Positions 1-9,358 of a stretch of 64,000 bases of DNA are shown piece after piece. Where the stretch lies: the NCBI RefSeq assembly GCF_030068545.1, contig NZ_JASJOR010000024.1, positions 1-64,000 on the forward strand, read 5' to 3'. Made by a program: the position numbers and the translations under genes. Numbering within the stretch: position 1 is the first letter of the stretch; every line of letters begins with the position of its first letter. This stretch comes from Xanthocytophaga flava. Lineage in GTDB: Bacteria > Bacteroidota > Bacteroidia > Cytophagales > 172606-1. The notes under the pieces are model-generated. The model was not told the origin of the DNA. It did not search any database and was given only the letters and a program-made list of their open reading frames with translations.

Positions 1-43
1 AGGAAAGGATATAGTCTACTGTGTATACACTCTCAGAAAGTAG

Positions 44-51
44 TACTTTTG
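44..51 (+). promoter_or_regulatory. Possible -7 promoter element (TACTTTTG) of the MBL-fold gene
   Basis: TACTTTTG matches the Bacteroidota -7 consensus TAnnTTTG, about 135 bases upstream of the start at 187. No TTG is seen at the expected -33 position, so this is weak. Confidence 0.3.
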
Positions 52-186
52 CTGCAATGGCTATTTTTAAATGTAGGCATCACAACTAAACCTAAACCTA
101 CCTGATTAATATTTGTCCAGCAGTCAGAACTTTTAGCAATTTTACTTAGTATCACCACTCACTATCTTTATAAAAACCTACTGCTT

Positions 187-1074
187 ATGAGACAGTTATA
201 CAAAATCTATGTGTATACTTTTTTTCTGATACTAGTATGTGGTATAGGTTGGGGACAGACTAAAAACCGTGTTACTATTCTGGTTGATGCATTTGGCAAA
301 TCTGATGCACTTAAACAGGACTGGGGATTTGCGGCCCTCGTTGAATACAATGGTAAACGCATTCTTTTTGACACAGGCAACGATGCAGAATCGTTTGCTT
401 ACAATGTAAAAGCACTGAATGTGGATCTAAAACGGCTCGACCTGGTAGTTATTTCGCATCGTCATGGAGATCATACAGATGGCTTGCATTATTTATTAAA
501 AATAAATCCAAAAGTTAAGATTTATACTCCTAATGATGAATACTTCGGAGGGCCTACTCCTCCCGCGTTCTTCCGGCGACCTGTGGACAGCCTGCCAGTT
601 CACATGCGTTATTTTAAAGGCAAGGTTCCTAAACAAATACCACATGGTAGCCCATGGAAGTCGGCAAACCTGGTCAGAGTTGACAGTGTCACAGAACTGA
701 TGCCGGGCATTCGACTGGTACGTAACATTTCACAAACCAAACTTTTCAGCGAAACTCCCGAACTTTCCTTAGCTATTGATACCCCACAAGGGCAGGTGTT
801 ATTGGTAGGATGTTCACATCCGGGAATCGAAACTATCCTTGCCTCAGCAGGTATACCTGAGAAGCCTGTACATGCAGTGATTGGTGGTTTACATATGGTA
901 AATGCAGATGAGAAAGAAGCCAATCGGTTAGCCCAGTCACTGCTTGAGAAATGGAAGATAAAACATATTGCCCCCGGACATTGTACTGGTGAAGTAACCT
1001 TTTCAGCTTTACAGCAACAGTTTGGAAAAAACTATCTGTATGCAGGTGTAGGGAGTAGTATTGACTTACCTTAA
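187..1074 (+). CDS. Exported metallo-beta-lactamase-fold hydrolase (COG1237-like)
   Basis: A 295-residue protein with an N-terminal signal peptide (hydrophobic residues about 8-22, ending near GWGQ). The zinc-binding motif HRHGDH lies at residues 91-96, and further metal-ligand candidates follow in GCSHPG (about 208), GGLH (about 234) and APGHC (about 262). This layout is that of MBL-fold proteins related to 7,8-dihydropterin-6-methyl-4-(beta-D-ribofuranosyl)aminobenzene-5'-phosphate synthase, a family name whose bacterial members mostly have unknown substrates. The protein probably acts in the periplasm. A possible -7 element TACTTTTG lies at 44-51. It stands alone; the next gene is convergent. 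Fold confident, substrate unknown. Confidence 0.85.
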   Translation: MRQLYKIYVYTFFLILVCGIGWGQTKNRVTILVDAFGKSDALKQDWGFAALVEYNGKRILFDTGNDAESFAYNVKALNVDLKRLDLVVISHRHGDHTDGLHYLLKINPKVKIYTPNDEYFGGPTPPAFFRRPVDSLPVHMRYFKGKVPKQIPHGSPWKSANLVRVDSVTELMPGIRLVRNISQTKLFSETPELSLAIDTPQGQVLLVGCSHPGIETILASAGIPEKPVHAVIGGLHMVNADEKEANRLAQSLLEKWKIKHIAPGHCTGEVTFSALQQQFGKNYLYAGVGSSIDLP

Positions 1075-1127
1075 CAGAGATCCTATAATGTAAATGGGTG
1101 ATGCTAAGCACCAAGAACGGTTTATAG

Positions 1128-1586
1128 CTATATACAAGCACTAGAAGTCTTAATTTCAAAATTGCTAAATAGCATTCCATCATCTTCTTTAAGTTCCATC
1201 ACCAGATTGAAAGTCCCATTACAGAGGAGTTGACCCATAAAAGCTGTAGCTGCATAGAAATCATACCAGTTACGGATATAGTACATTGTTTCTACTTCAA
1301 TCACAAGTTTATGATCAATGTCCATAAGTACAGATTTTGATTCTACGAACCGACTATTTAGTAACCACGTGGCTATCTCATCATCTCCACCCTGATAGTC
1401 AAAAAAGAATGCATATTTTTCCTGAGCAAGATTCCAGTTGAATACTAGCTTTGAGTCAGTATATCTATTCTTCTTTAAATTGGACTGATGTTCAATGTGT
1501 TCAATTAGTAACTTTCGTTCAAAAGAACTAACTGAAATGTATTCCTTGTGTTTTTTATACCACCAAGAGTTGTCTAGCGAATTCAT
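1128..1586 (-). CDS. Hypothetical protein paired with an SMI1/KNR4 gene
   Basis: A 152-residue, probably cytoplasmic protein with no signal peptide or membrane segment. It is rich in aromatic and acidic residues and I do not recognise its family. Its ATG overlaps the stop of the upstream SMI1/KNR4-type gene by four bases (ATGA), so the two are translationally coupled. Coupling to a SUKH-type gene suggests a second small immunity-like or accessory protein, but that is inference from context only. Confidence 0.6.
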   Translation of the reverse strand: MNSLDNSWWYKKHKEYISVSSFERKLLIEHIEHQSNLKKNRYTDSKLVFNWNLAQEKYAFFFDYQGGDDEIATWLLNSRFVESKSVLMDIDHKLVIEVETMYYIRNWYDFYAATAFMGQLLCNGTFNLVMELKEDDGMLFSNFEIKTSSACI

Positions 1587-2146
1587 ATTCTTTTCTTATT
1601 TTTCTCTTCTTCCCATCTCTTTCCAATAAGATATCCCTCATACCAGCCTACCTTATTAATAATAAAGTCTGCCATGTCTTCTGCTATCTTATAATATCCA
1701 TTTCCTCCTTCATATTCATATATAGCAGGGTTCTCACCTTCATCCAGATAAAAGAAGTTAAAAAAGCCGTTTTGTTTAAAAACGGAAAACACGAACAAGT
1801 TATCCGTAAAAACCAGATCTGATTTGATCTCACTATCCTGCTCACATACTTCAAAATAGGATTCTGCATAGGTTCTCATCTGTTCAAACTCAGGAAATCT
1901 GTAATCATTTACACCCATAATATTAAATGCCCATTGGCATCCGAGTATTAAATATAACTCCCGATAGCTAAGCGGAAGAGTAATGCCAAGTTGAGCTTCA
2001 AGCCCGTTTAGTTTACTTTTTGGGCAAGGCGGAAAATTTCCCATCCCACTGTCCTGTTTATACTCAATCAGAAATCCCATGTACTTATAATGTCCTTTGG
2101 GATATGTTTCTTTGATTTTGGAAGGCCTTCTTTTTGATTGGGACAT
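1583..2146 (-). CDS. SMI1/KNR4 (SUKH-type) family protein
   Basis: The motif LEAQLGITLPLSYRELYLIL in the first half is the typical SMI1/KNR4 opening: an amphipathic helix, then LP.SYRELY. Further on there are F.YLDEGENPAIY and a C-terminal helix, also family-like. Bacterial members are often immunity proteins against polymorphic nuclease toxins (SUKH superfamily). No toxin gene is visible next door, so this would be an orphan immunity gene or a housekeeping member. I chose the ATG at 2146 (187 residues); a TTG at 2197 would add 17 residues. It overlaps the downstream gene by four bases. Confidence 0.75.
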   Translation of the reverse strand: MSQSKRRPSKIKETYPKGHYKYMGFLIEYKQDSGMGNFPPCPKSKLNGLEAQLGITLPLSYRELYLILGCQWAFNIMGVNDYRFPEFEQMRTYAESYFEVCEQDSEIKSDLVFTDNLFVFSVFKQNGFFNFFYLDEGENPAIYEYEGGNGYYKIAEDMADFIINKVGWYEGYLIGKRWEEEKNKKRI

Positions 2147-2362
2147 AGATGCAATTACATTAGTTTGATAGTAGGATAAAAATTTTTGAGTGATCAATTC
2201 ATTATGTTTGAATACGCTTTATGAATGTATGGAAGGGAGTTCAAAAGTCTTTTTTGTATATATTATATCTATTCTCATTTTCTAATTAGAGTAAATATTC
2301 TTATTCATGCCTTGTTTGTAATTTTATCTATTCTTCCTAATTAGTATTTATATATAGCGATA

Positions 2363-3010
2363 ATGAACAGATCAAGGTCAATACTACAATGCCCCTCTTG
2401 TCAACAAAGCAGGCATATTACTGAATGTCGTATTTTTTCAGAACAACTTCGGCACTTAATTCGAAATTACCCAAATAAAATACAAAGTAGTAAAGGTGAG
2501 GTGCTTGGTAATTACTATTGGGATTCAACACAATCTGATAGTATGGATTGGGCCTGTGACGAATGTCTACAAAACGGAAAAGCAATCAAAGGAGATCCAA
2601 CGAAACAGTTGTTTTGTCACGCTCCCCCACATTTTGCTTACTTTGATAAGGAAAAAGAATGCAGAGTATGTAAAGAAACCTTTGTCTTTACTAAATCCGA
2701 ACAAGAGTACTGGTATGATCACTTGAATTTCTGGGTACAGGCAACAAGAGTATACTGCCCTAAATGTCAGTATACAAAGAAACAAAAAGATCGTATCTCG
2801 CAGTTACTAAACAACTTAGATTATCTGGATATTGACAAACTTAAGGAAGTTGTAGCCTTGTATCTGACACAAGGTAATTATGAAAAAGCCAAATACCACC
2901 TGACACGCGGTAAAAAGCTAAGGCAAAGAGATAGTCTGGAGTACATCAACTTAGATAGCTGGATAAATGAAATCAAGCAGATAGAGAAAGGGAACATATC
3001 CGCGTCCTGA
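2363..3010 (+). CDS. Zinc-ribbon protein (probable zf-trcl type)
   Basis: A 215-residue cytoplasmic protein with four Cys-x-x-Cys knuckles: CPSC near the N terminus, CDEC, CRVC and CPKC. The segment around CRVCKETFVFTKSEQEYW followed later by CPKC resembles the probable-zinc-ribbon (zf-trcl) domain, in which two knuckles flank an F.F...EQ.(F/Y)(Y/W) core. The C-terminal 70 residues are helical and lysine-rich, with a TPR-like stretch (QGNYEKAKYHL). Zinc binding is likely; the partner or role is unknown. It is divergent from the SMI1/KNR4 pair. Confidence 0.7.
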   Translation: MNRSRSILQCPSCQQSRHITECRIFSEQLRHLIRNYPNKIQSSKGEVLGNYYWDSTQSDSMDWACDECLQNGKAIKGDPTKQLFCHAPPHFAYFDKEKECRVCKETFVFTKSEQEYWYDHLNFWVQATRVYCPKCQYTKKQKDRISQLLNNLDYLDIDKLKEVVALYLTQGNYEKAKYHLTRGKKLRQRDSLEYINLDSWINEIKQIEKGNISAS

Positions 3011-3082
3011 TGGCATTCCCTTTGGCTAACTTTCAGGTCAGCTTGTACTTTCATAGCCGAATTATGCAGTATGAGGCTAAGC

Positions 3083-3919
3083 TTATTTAAGTGTATCTCC
3101 GAAAAGTTTATCTAGCTCTACAATCTGAAACCGGTCATGATTTTCGAAAAATTGACGAAGCACTGCTGTATGGGATGAGCCATATAATACCAAAATGCTA
3201 GTGTCTGTCTTTGGATCCAAGTGACGTAAAATATTGGTAAATATGATCAGATTACGTTCATACCAACTGGTGGTAAACTTCGTTCCTGTAAAATCAGATT
3301 TATCACCATACGAAAGAGCATAATGAAGAAAATCGGCCTGGCTTGATTTTCGACTTGCTTCGCTATTGATACTTAGGTAGTACTCCTGTAGTGTTGACTC
3401 ATTCAGTTTTAGTCTTTTCTGCTTTACGATATAGGATTCTTTGAAAAATGCCCCGCCAAACTTACTATCCGGATTCATGGATTCATATTCATCCAGATCT
3501 GCATATGGTAATTCCATCTTTCGATCGGTAGCAACTACCTGAATTGCCCTGTTTTTACGCTTGGCCCGATAGGCGACCTGATAAATCTCGTTTCGTTTCT
3601 CCAGGCTATCCATTGGTTTATTGTTTATGTAGAGTTCACCTAATGAATCTAAGGCTGTTTGCAGAAAATAGGAGCGCTCTACAAAAATTTTGGATATCCC
3701 GGCCCGATTGATTGCGTCAGCAATCTGATCCAGTTCCTTCTGACGTTTGGGAGAATTTAAGTCAGGAAAGGAGGTAGAGTGTTTGTCGGAGGTTTTACCA
3801 AAATGGAACGTACCTAAAAGATACACCTTTATCTTATTTGTGTTAGTTTGAGCAGAAGCAAAAACAGGTAGAAAGCATAAAGGCAAGAAGTAACTAATCG
3901 GAACAAAGAAAGATTTCAT
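3083..3919 (-). CDS. Exported DUF5694 family protein
   Basis: A 278-residue protein with a clear signal peptide (MKSFFVPISYFLPLCFLPVF, then ASAQ). Near the start of the mature part is LLGTFHF, followed by SPKRQKELDQIADAI. Near the C terminus is VLYGSSHTAVLRQFF. The GTFHF and G..H motifs are typical of DUF5694, a family distantly reminiscent of TraB/erythromycin-esterase-like folds with two metal-site-like motifs. Function is unknown; location is periplasm or outer surface. It is a monocistronic minus-strand gene downstream of the SusD terminator. Confidence 0.7.
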   Translation of the reverse strand: MKSFFVPISYFLPLCFLPVFASAQTNTNKIKVYLLGTFHFGKTSDKHSTSFPDLNSPKRQKELDQIADAINRAGISKIFVERSYFLQTALDSLGELYINNKPMDSLEKRNEIYQVAYRAKRKNRAIQVVATDRKMELPYADLDEYESMNPDSKFGGAFFKESYIVKQKRLKLNESTLQEYYLSINSEASRKSSQADFLHYALSYGDKSDFTGTKFTTSWYERNLIIFTNILRHLDPKTDTSILVLYGSSHTAVLRQFFENHDRFQIVELDKLFGDTLK

Positions 3920-4031
3920 TGTAAGGAAGTAATGGAAAGTTGAAAGGAAGATAAAAAATTATCCAAATATATTAACCTGTTACTATCTTATTTTTGAAAG
4001 AAGTAGACAGACTTGATGTAAATTCATAAAA

Positions 4032-4062
4032 AAAAGCGCCTTCCAATAAAGAAGACGCTTTT
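4032..4062 (-). terminator. Rho-independent terminator after the SusC/SusD operon
   Basis: 12-base arms AAAAGCGCCTTC / GAAGACGCTTTT (one G-U type mismatch) around a 7-base loop. On the minus strand it is followed by a T run. It sits 51 bases after the SusD stop. Confidence 0.8.
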
Positions 4063-4113
4063 ACTTTTAATTAACCCCTAGAGTACTAAGATTACTTACT
4101 CAAAAAATTGGTG

Positions 4114-5796
4114 TTATTGATCATTAGGTTTTAGCAATGGATTGGCGTTTAGAGCCCGGTTTGGTATTGGGAAGAAAGACAGATCCTTAGGATCTTTAGG
4201 TTTATCCCACCACTCTTCACCAAAACGATTCCAGCGAACCAAATCTGTTCTGCGGTGGCGTTCACCCAAAAACTCCCGACCCAACTCATCTACAAATTCA
4301 TCATCTGTGAGTTTGGTCAGATTCGCTTCGTAACTTTGGGCAGGCCATGCACTTGGCTCGAAGTTACGCTTACGTACGGCATCCAGTAGCTTCGCTGCTG
4401 CAGCTTTATCTCCGTTACGGTATTTGCATTCTGCCAATGAATAGTAAATTTCTGCAAGGCGAATTTCAGTAGCAGAGTTAAAATGAAACAGATTTTCAGA
4501 AAGAGGCAACCAAGGGAATTTCAACATTCGTACACCTGAATTTTCCTCACCTGTATTTACATGCGATCCTTTGGTAAGCCCAGCAGCTCCTTCTGAGAAG
4601 CGACCAACTTGGTCTACAAATCGGAGAGGCTTACTATTCCATTCCTCGGTCCCATTAACCATTTTAGTGCTATCATACCCAAATTTCTGGTCTTTATTAA
4701 ACTCGTATAACTGACCAATCAGAAAGAACCCTTCATATTCTCCTCCGGTTCCAGTGGTATGGAAAGGCTGTTTACGTTTGTCGCCATCTGCATACTTTTC
4801 GTAAGGCATACCCAGTTTATGGTTGTATAGACTTCCTGTAAGATCACGAGAAGGTGTAAGATGAATACCATTCCATCCACCCCAGTCATTGTCCAATGCA
4901 TAACGAGTCTGGTAGTGCATCATTGCATTATACATCCATCCAAATTCGTAGATGTTTTTAGCATGAGGAAACTCCATGATATTTTCTGGAGAACGATATC
5001 CTTTAATACCTGAACGGAAAGGTCCTTTGTAATCAGGGTCAATGCTGTAGTTACCATACTTTCCATCAATGATTTCCTGAGCTATCTGAGCGGCATCGGT
5101 AAAGCGGGCTGTTCCTGTCCACTTCTCTGCATTCATGTATAGGCGTACCAATAAGGAGGCAGCACCACCTTGATCCCATCTTCCTGCACGTCCATTCAGA
5201 GGTAGTCCAGGAAGTGATTCTTTTAATTCTTTTTCAATGAATGCAAATACCTCCTGCGGAGTAGATTGTGGTTTCAGGGTTACATTATCTTCTACAATAG
5301 GAATGCTACGGAAAAAGTCAATCAGAAACAAATAAAACCAGGCTCTGAGAGTGCGTAATTCTGCCAGATGCTGAGCTTTATCTGCATCCGTTAAGTCTAA
5401 CTTACTGTAATCAAGACCTTTAAAGTCCTGTAAAAACACATTACATTGTCCTATTCCCTGGAATGGACCGACCCAACTTCTATATATATGATCGTCATCA
5501 GCATTCCAGTTGTGTCCATGCAACCGTATCCAGTCGCCACCATCATATCCATGTTTTCCTTTTTGTGTCCATACAAAATGATCGGCGGTCAATTCCTGTA
5601 GAATCCAGCGGTCTCCATCCCAGCCTACCCAGTGTCCATGTTCATAAGGGCGAACCAGAGCAGCAATAACAGAGTTTTTATCCTGATAATAAATGTCTGT
5701 TGTCAGTGTATCAAATACTTCCTCATCCAGATTGGTACAGGAAGGGGCTGCGCCAGCCAGCAGCAAAAACACACAAAGAAGAATACGTTTATGCAT
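4114..5796 (-). CDS. SusD/RagB family nutrient-binding outer-membrane lipoprotein
   Basis: A 560-residue lipoprotein. A signal peptide is followed by a lipobox ending in PSC at about residue 20. The alpha-helical SusD core includes a tetratricopeptide-like helix with WFYLFLIDFFRSIPIV, and the C-terminal RHRRTDLVRWNRFG segment is typical of the family. It sits on the cell surface as the lid of the SusC pore encoded immediately upstream (29-base gap) and helps bind the substrate, usually a glycan or glycopeptide. No glycoside hydrolase or other enzyme is encoded beside it, so the substrate cannot be read from context. Confidence 0.95.
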   Translation of the reverse strand: MHKRILLCVFLLLAGAAPSCTNLDEEVFDTLTTDIYYQDKNSVIAALVRPYEHGHWVGWDGDRWILQELTADHFVWTQKGKHGYDGGDWIRLHGHNWNADDDHIYRSWVGPFQGIGQCNVFLQDFKGLDYSKLDLTDADKAQHLAELRTLRAWFYLFLIDFFRSIPIVEDNVTLKPQSTPQEVFAFIEKELKESLPGLPLNGRAGRWDQGGAASLLVRLYMNAEKWTGTARFTDAAQIAQEIIDGKYGNYSIDPDYKGPFRSGIKGYRSPENIMEFPHAKNIYEFGWMYNAMMHYQTRYALDNDWGGWNGIHLTPSRDLTGSLYNHKLGMPYEKYADGDKRKQPFHTTGTGGEYEGFFLIGQLYEFNKDQKFGYDSTKMVNGTEEWNSKPLRFVDQVGRFSEGAAGLTKGSHVNTGEENSGVRMLKFPWLPLSENLFHFNSATEIRLAEIYYSLAECKYRNGDKAAAAKLLDAVRKRNFEPSAWPAQSYEANLTKLTDDEFVDELGREFLGERHRRTDLVRWNRFGEEWWDKPKDPKDLSFFPIPNRALNANPLLKPNDQ

Positions 5797-5825
5797 ATTG
5801 TTCGTATTTTTAAAGTTAGGTCGTT

Positions 5826-8800
5826 TTAGAAAGTAACTTGTGCACCCAATGAGAAATTACGAGTAACCGGGTATACATTGAGAGAACCAATACCTGGTTC
5901 CAGGCCTGCAATCGACACAGTAGTCGGATCAAGACCTGTATATTTAGTTAGCGTAAATACATTACGGATAGTAGCATAGATACGAAACTGGTTCAGGTAC
6001 TTACTCTGGATCTTTGGAGACCAGCCCAATGTTATGTTATCCAGTTTAAAGAAGTCACCTTTTTCCAGGAAGTAATCTGTCATAACTTTACCAGATTTAA
6101 TCTGTCCATTACGGCCATAGGCATCTTTAAGCAGATTGACACCTTCTTCCTTTACAAGGCCATAGTACATCTGATATAAGTTGAGAATTTTGTAGTCAAA
6201 ACGTCCACGGAAATACAAGGTCAAATCAAATCCTTTATAAGTTAACGTATTACCCCAGGTTAGTTCATAATGAGGAGCCCCATGTCCTAGATAGGTCTTG
6301 TCTGTTGATGTACCTTCAGAAGATAAAATAGCTTCTGTTCCAGGCTTTCCATTTTTCCAGATGAGGATATCACCCGTTTCATTCACACCAGCATATTTGT
6401 AGCCATAAAAACTTCCTACTTCAGTTCCATCTTCTAGTCGTTGAGCACGTCCAGGATTACCAGGCGAAGGTAAATCATATCGGTCCATGAATCCTTTGAC
6501 GAAGGTTCCATTAGAAAACTTATCCAACTTTGACTTAATGTAGAAAGCTGTCAAATTGGTAGTATAGTTGAAGTTATCTGTTTTTACTGCATTCCAGGTA
6601 ATACCCAATTCTATACCTCTGGCACTGGTAGAGCCTACGTTTGTAAATATCTGATCATGTAGATAGGGAGGAACAGGAGTATCATAGTTAGATATAACGT
6701 CTGTAGCTTTACGAATAAACGCATCCAAGTTACCACTTAAGCGATTGTTGAACAAGGTAAAGTCAATTCCTACATTGTATGAGCTTTGTCTCTCCCAACG
6801 CAAATCGAAATTAGGGTTATTTTGAGGACCATATACTTGAATCCATTCACCTGCATCATTTTGCCAGCGACCAAAACCCGTATACTTTGCTAGTGCAGAA
6901 TACCGTGGAAAGCCAGATCGACCAGTAACTCCATACGAAGCACGTACCTTCAGATCATTGATAGCTGGAATGCTTTGGATAAAAGGCAATTTAGAAAGAC
7001 GCCAGGCAGCAGAGGCAGCAGGGAAAAGCCCCCATTTGTTATTGGCACCAAACTTTGTATTCCCTTCATAACGTAATGTTCCAGAGAATAGGTAAGTATC
7101 ATTAAAATCATAGTTCACTCTACCAAAGAATGCAATAACTTTTTCTTTGCTTCTCTCTGAGTCCATTCCTAAACGACCTTCTACCAGATTCCATTTACCT
7201 CCATCCAGATTATTATATCCAAATGCATCGGATGGAAAATTAGCATTTTCTGCCCAGAACAGCTTTCTGTTAAATTCCTGATAGGAATATCCACCCAATA
7301 CTTTTATGTCATGCAAACCAAAGTTCGCAAAATAGTTTCCTGTCCACTCTAGTGTCCAGTCTGTCCATTTCTGATTTTGTAGTCTTGCTCTTCCTGTCCG
7401 TTTATTATCTATAGATTCGACAGATTGAGAAGTATAGTACTCACGCCGATCTTCATCCTGAGCCTGACGAGCCAGTTTTAATTGTGTATTGAAGCTTTTG
7501 AATGGCTTCAAGATCGCTGTAAAATCTACAATAGAATAAGTTTGATCCGCACCATTCTCTCGTGTTTTCAGATTTTGTACCGGGTTAAAGGTATTAAATC
7601 CATTCAAACGGAGAAATCGCATCGGATTAAGTGTATCCATGATAGGCAAAGTTGGATTTAACTTGACAGCTTGTTGGAAAACGTCATAGTTGGTATACTC
7701 CTCGTTGGCTACGCGATAAGAGAAGTTTCCATTGATTTCTAACAAATTATCTAATGCTTTTTGCTGAAAGTTAGCACGTATACCATACTCTTTACGATCA
7801 GACGCAATATCAATCCCTGACTTAGTACGATAGTTACCAGAAATACGAAATACTGAGTTTTCACTACCTCCACCTATAGAAAGAGAATGGTTTTGTCCAA
7901 AGTTGTTCTTTCTGATCAAGGCATCATACCAATTGGTACGAGCACCACGATCCTGATCCCTTCCTTTTTCAATAAACTCTTCTGGAGAAAGTATATCTGG
8001 TTTGACAGCTACTACATCATGATCAATAAAACTGTCATAACTCACAGAGACTTTACCAGCTTTACCTCTTTTAGTCGTCACCAGAATTACCCCATTAGCA
8101 CCACGTGAACCATAAATAGCAGCAGCGCCACCATCTTTTAACACGGTAATAGACTCAATATCCTGTTGGGCTATGTTACGCAGATTACCACCAGGCATTC
8201 CGTCTATAATAATCAGAGGGCCATTACCTGCTTCAAGAGAGGAAGCACCACGCACCTGAATATCAGGGCTTGCATTAGGGTCAGCCGCCGCAGGTGTAGA
8301 TAGAACTACACCAGGCACTTTACCATCAATCATTTGTAGTGGACTGTTAAAAGCTCCCGGAACAAAGTTCTTGCTTGTTACTGTCACTACTGAACTAGTT
8401 AATTCTCTCTTTTCCTGTGTACCGTATCCCACTACGACTACTTCGTTCAGAGAGGTAATATCCGGACTAAGAGAGATGTCAACTGTTGTACGTCCACCAG
8501 CAGCTACTTCTTCTGTCAGGTATCCGATAAAGCTAAATACCAGTGTTACATTACCATCGGCAACATTTAATGTATACTTCCCATCAGCATTGGTCACCGT
8601 ACCTGTTGTAGAACCTTTTACACTTACACTTACCCCTGGTAAAGGATCACCCTTATCTGTTTCTGTAACTGTACCTGATATCGTAACGGCAACACTTTCA
8701 CTATTTTCCTCTATAGCAGAACGGCTTTCAGAAGAACCACCCTCTTCTACTGGCTTAATAATAATCTGTTGTCCTGATAGCCGATAAGAAAGCTGTAACG

Positions 8801-9107
8801 GTGTAAGCATATGATCGAGTACATCCATCAGTTTTTCATTACGGGCTTTTACAGTTACCTTGCGGTCTGCCTGAATCAACTCCGGACTATATAGAAAGCG
8901 TACACCTGCTACTTGTTCCAGTTGATCCAGTATCTTTTCCATTTTCTCATTCTGACTGTTCATCGTAATACGTCGATCCAGCAGATTCTGTCCCTGACCT
9001 TCACTAGCCAATGCAATTCCAGCAAAGGCAACAATTGTAAAGACATGTAAAATACTGATTTGCATAATTTTTAAGACGGAATCACATAAGTGTCGTTTGT
9101 TTTTCAT
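5826..9107 (-). CDS. SusC/RagA TonB-linked outer-membrane transporter with STN signalling domain
   Basis: 1093 residues. A signal peptide (to about residue 40) is followed by a secretin/TonB N-terminal (STN) domain (about 45-120), a carboxypeptidase-D-like domain (about 142-225, with GTVTNADGKYTLNV), the SusC linker NEVVVVGYGTQEKREL, the plug (about 235-345, with VRGASSL and GANGVILVTTKRG) and a 22-strand-type beta barrel ending in an aromatic residue. The STN domain is the FecA-type contact to a FecR anti-sigma factor, and fecR and sigma genes lie just upstream on the same strand. Together they should form a ligand-induced trans-envelope circuit. Import is driven by TonB-ExbBD. Confidence 0.95.
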   Translation of the reverse strand: MKNKRHLCDSVLKIMQISILHVFTIVAFAGIALASEGQGQNLLDRRITMNSQNEKMEKILDQLEQVAGVRFLYSPELIQADRKVTVKARNEKLMDVLDHMLTPLQLSYRLSGQQIIIKPVEEGGSSESRSAIEENSESVAVTISGTVTETDKGDPLPGVSVSVKGSTTGTVTNADGKYTLNVADGNVTLVFSFIGYLTEEVAAGGRTTVDISLSPDITSLNEVVVVGYGTQEKRELTSSVVTVTSKNFVPGAFNSPLQMIDGKVPGVVLSTPAAADPNASPDIQVRGASSLEAGNGPLIIIDGMPGGNLRNIAQQDIESITVLKDGGAAAIYGSRGANGVILVTTKRGKAGKVSVSYDSFIDHDVVAVKPDILSPEEFIEKGRDQDRGARTNWYDALIRKNNFGQNHSLSIGGGSENSVFRISGNYRTKSGIDIASDRKEYGIRANFQQKALDNLLEINGNFSYRVANEEYTNYDVFQQAVKLNPTLPIMDTLNPMRFLRLNGFNTFNPVQNLKTRENGADQTYSIVDFTAILKPFKSFNTQLKLARQAQDEDRREYYTSQSVESIDNKRTGRARLQNQKWTDWTLEWTGNYFANFGLHDIKVLGGYSYQEFNRKLFWAENANFPSDAFGYNNLDGGKWNLVEGRLGMDSERSKEKVIAFFGRVNYDFNDTYLFSGTLRYEGNTKFGANNKWGLFPAASAAWRLSKLPFIQSIPAINDLKVRASYGVTGRSGFPRYSALAKYTGFGRWQNDAGEWIQVYGPQNNPNFDLRWERQSSYNVGIDFTLFNNRLSGNLDAFIRKATDVISNYDTPVPPYLHDQIFTNVGSTSARGIELGITWNAVKTDNFNYTTNLTAFYIKSKLDKFSNGTFVKGFMDRYDLPSPGNPGRAQRLEDGTEVGSFYGYKYAGVNETGDILIWKNGKPGTEAILSSEGTSTDKTYLGHGAPHYELTWGNTLTYKGFDLTLYFRGRFDYKILNLYQMYYGLVKEEGVNLLKDAYGRNGQIKSGKVMTDYFLEKGDFFKLDNITLGWSPKIQSKYLNQFRIYATIRNVFTLTKYTGLDPTTVSIAGLEPGIGSLNVYPVTRNFSLGAQVTF

Positions 9108-9153
9108 AATTTTTCGTGCATTTTGTTAGTTCTTAAGAATTGGCAAAAAGAAT

Positions 9154-9239
9154 CCCGTCATCCTTAAAAAGGACGATTGTTTGGCGACATCGGACGGGCA
9201 AATTGATGGCCGCTGATGTTGGTAGCATCAGCGGTTTTT
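9154..9239. promoter_or_regulatory. Highly structured element in the susC leader (three-way junction plus hairpin)
   Basis: Between the fecR stop and the susC start the DNA can fold almost without unpaired bases. The outer stem is CCCGTC (9154-9159) with GACGGG (9193-9198). It encloses TCCTT/AAGGA (9161-9173) and CGAT/ATCG (9174-9192), which abut each other. Eleven bases further is a perfect 9-base-pair hairpin (9210-9218 with 9226-9234), followed on the plus strand by TTTTT. On the plus strand this looks like a small RNA with an intrinsic terminator, antisense to the susC leader. On the minus strand the junction is followed by ATTCTTTTTG, which would suit an attenuator 47 bases before the susC start. 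No convincing plus-strand promoter was found, so the strand is open. Confidence 0.5.
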
Positions 9240-9358
9240 AGTGTAGAAACGGTAGGCTTACATCATAGGCAGTCTTTGTGATTAAATAAGTGAGATAATG
9301 ACAGGTAAAGTGTTGATTGATTTTATGGTTAATCTATAAAATAACTATTACCAACTAG

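Noticed and set aside
833..1183. Minus-strand frame crossing the end of the MBL-fold gene
   Set aside because: It overlaps a confident gene and has no family features.
9210..9240. Hammerhead ribozyme, suggested by CTGATG near the hairpin
   Set aside because: The required GAAA core and the third stem are missing; CTGATG is just part of the hairpin arm.
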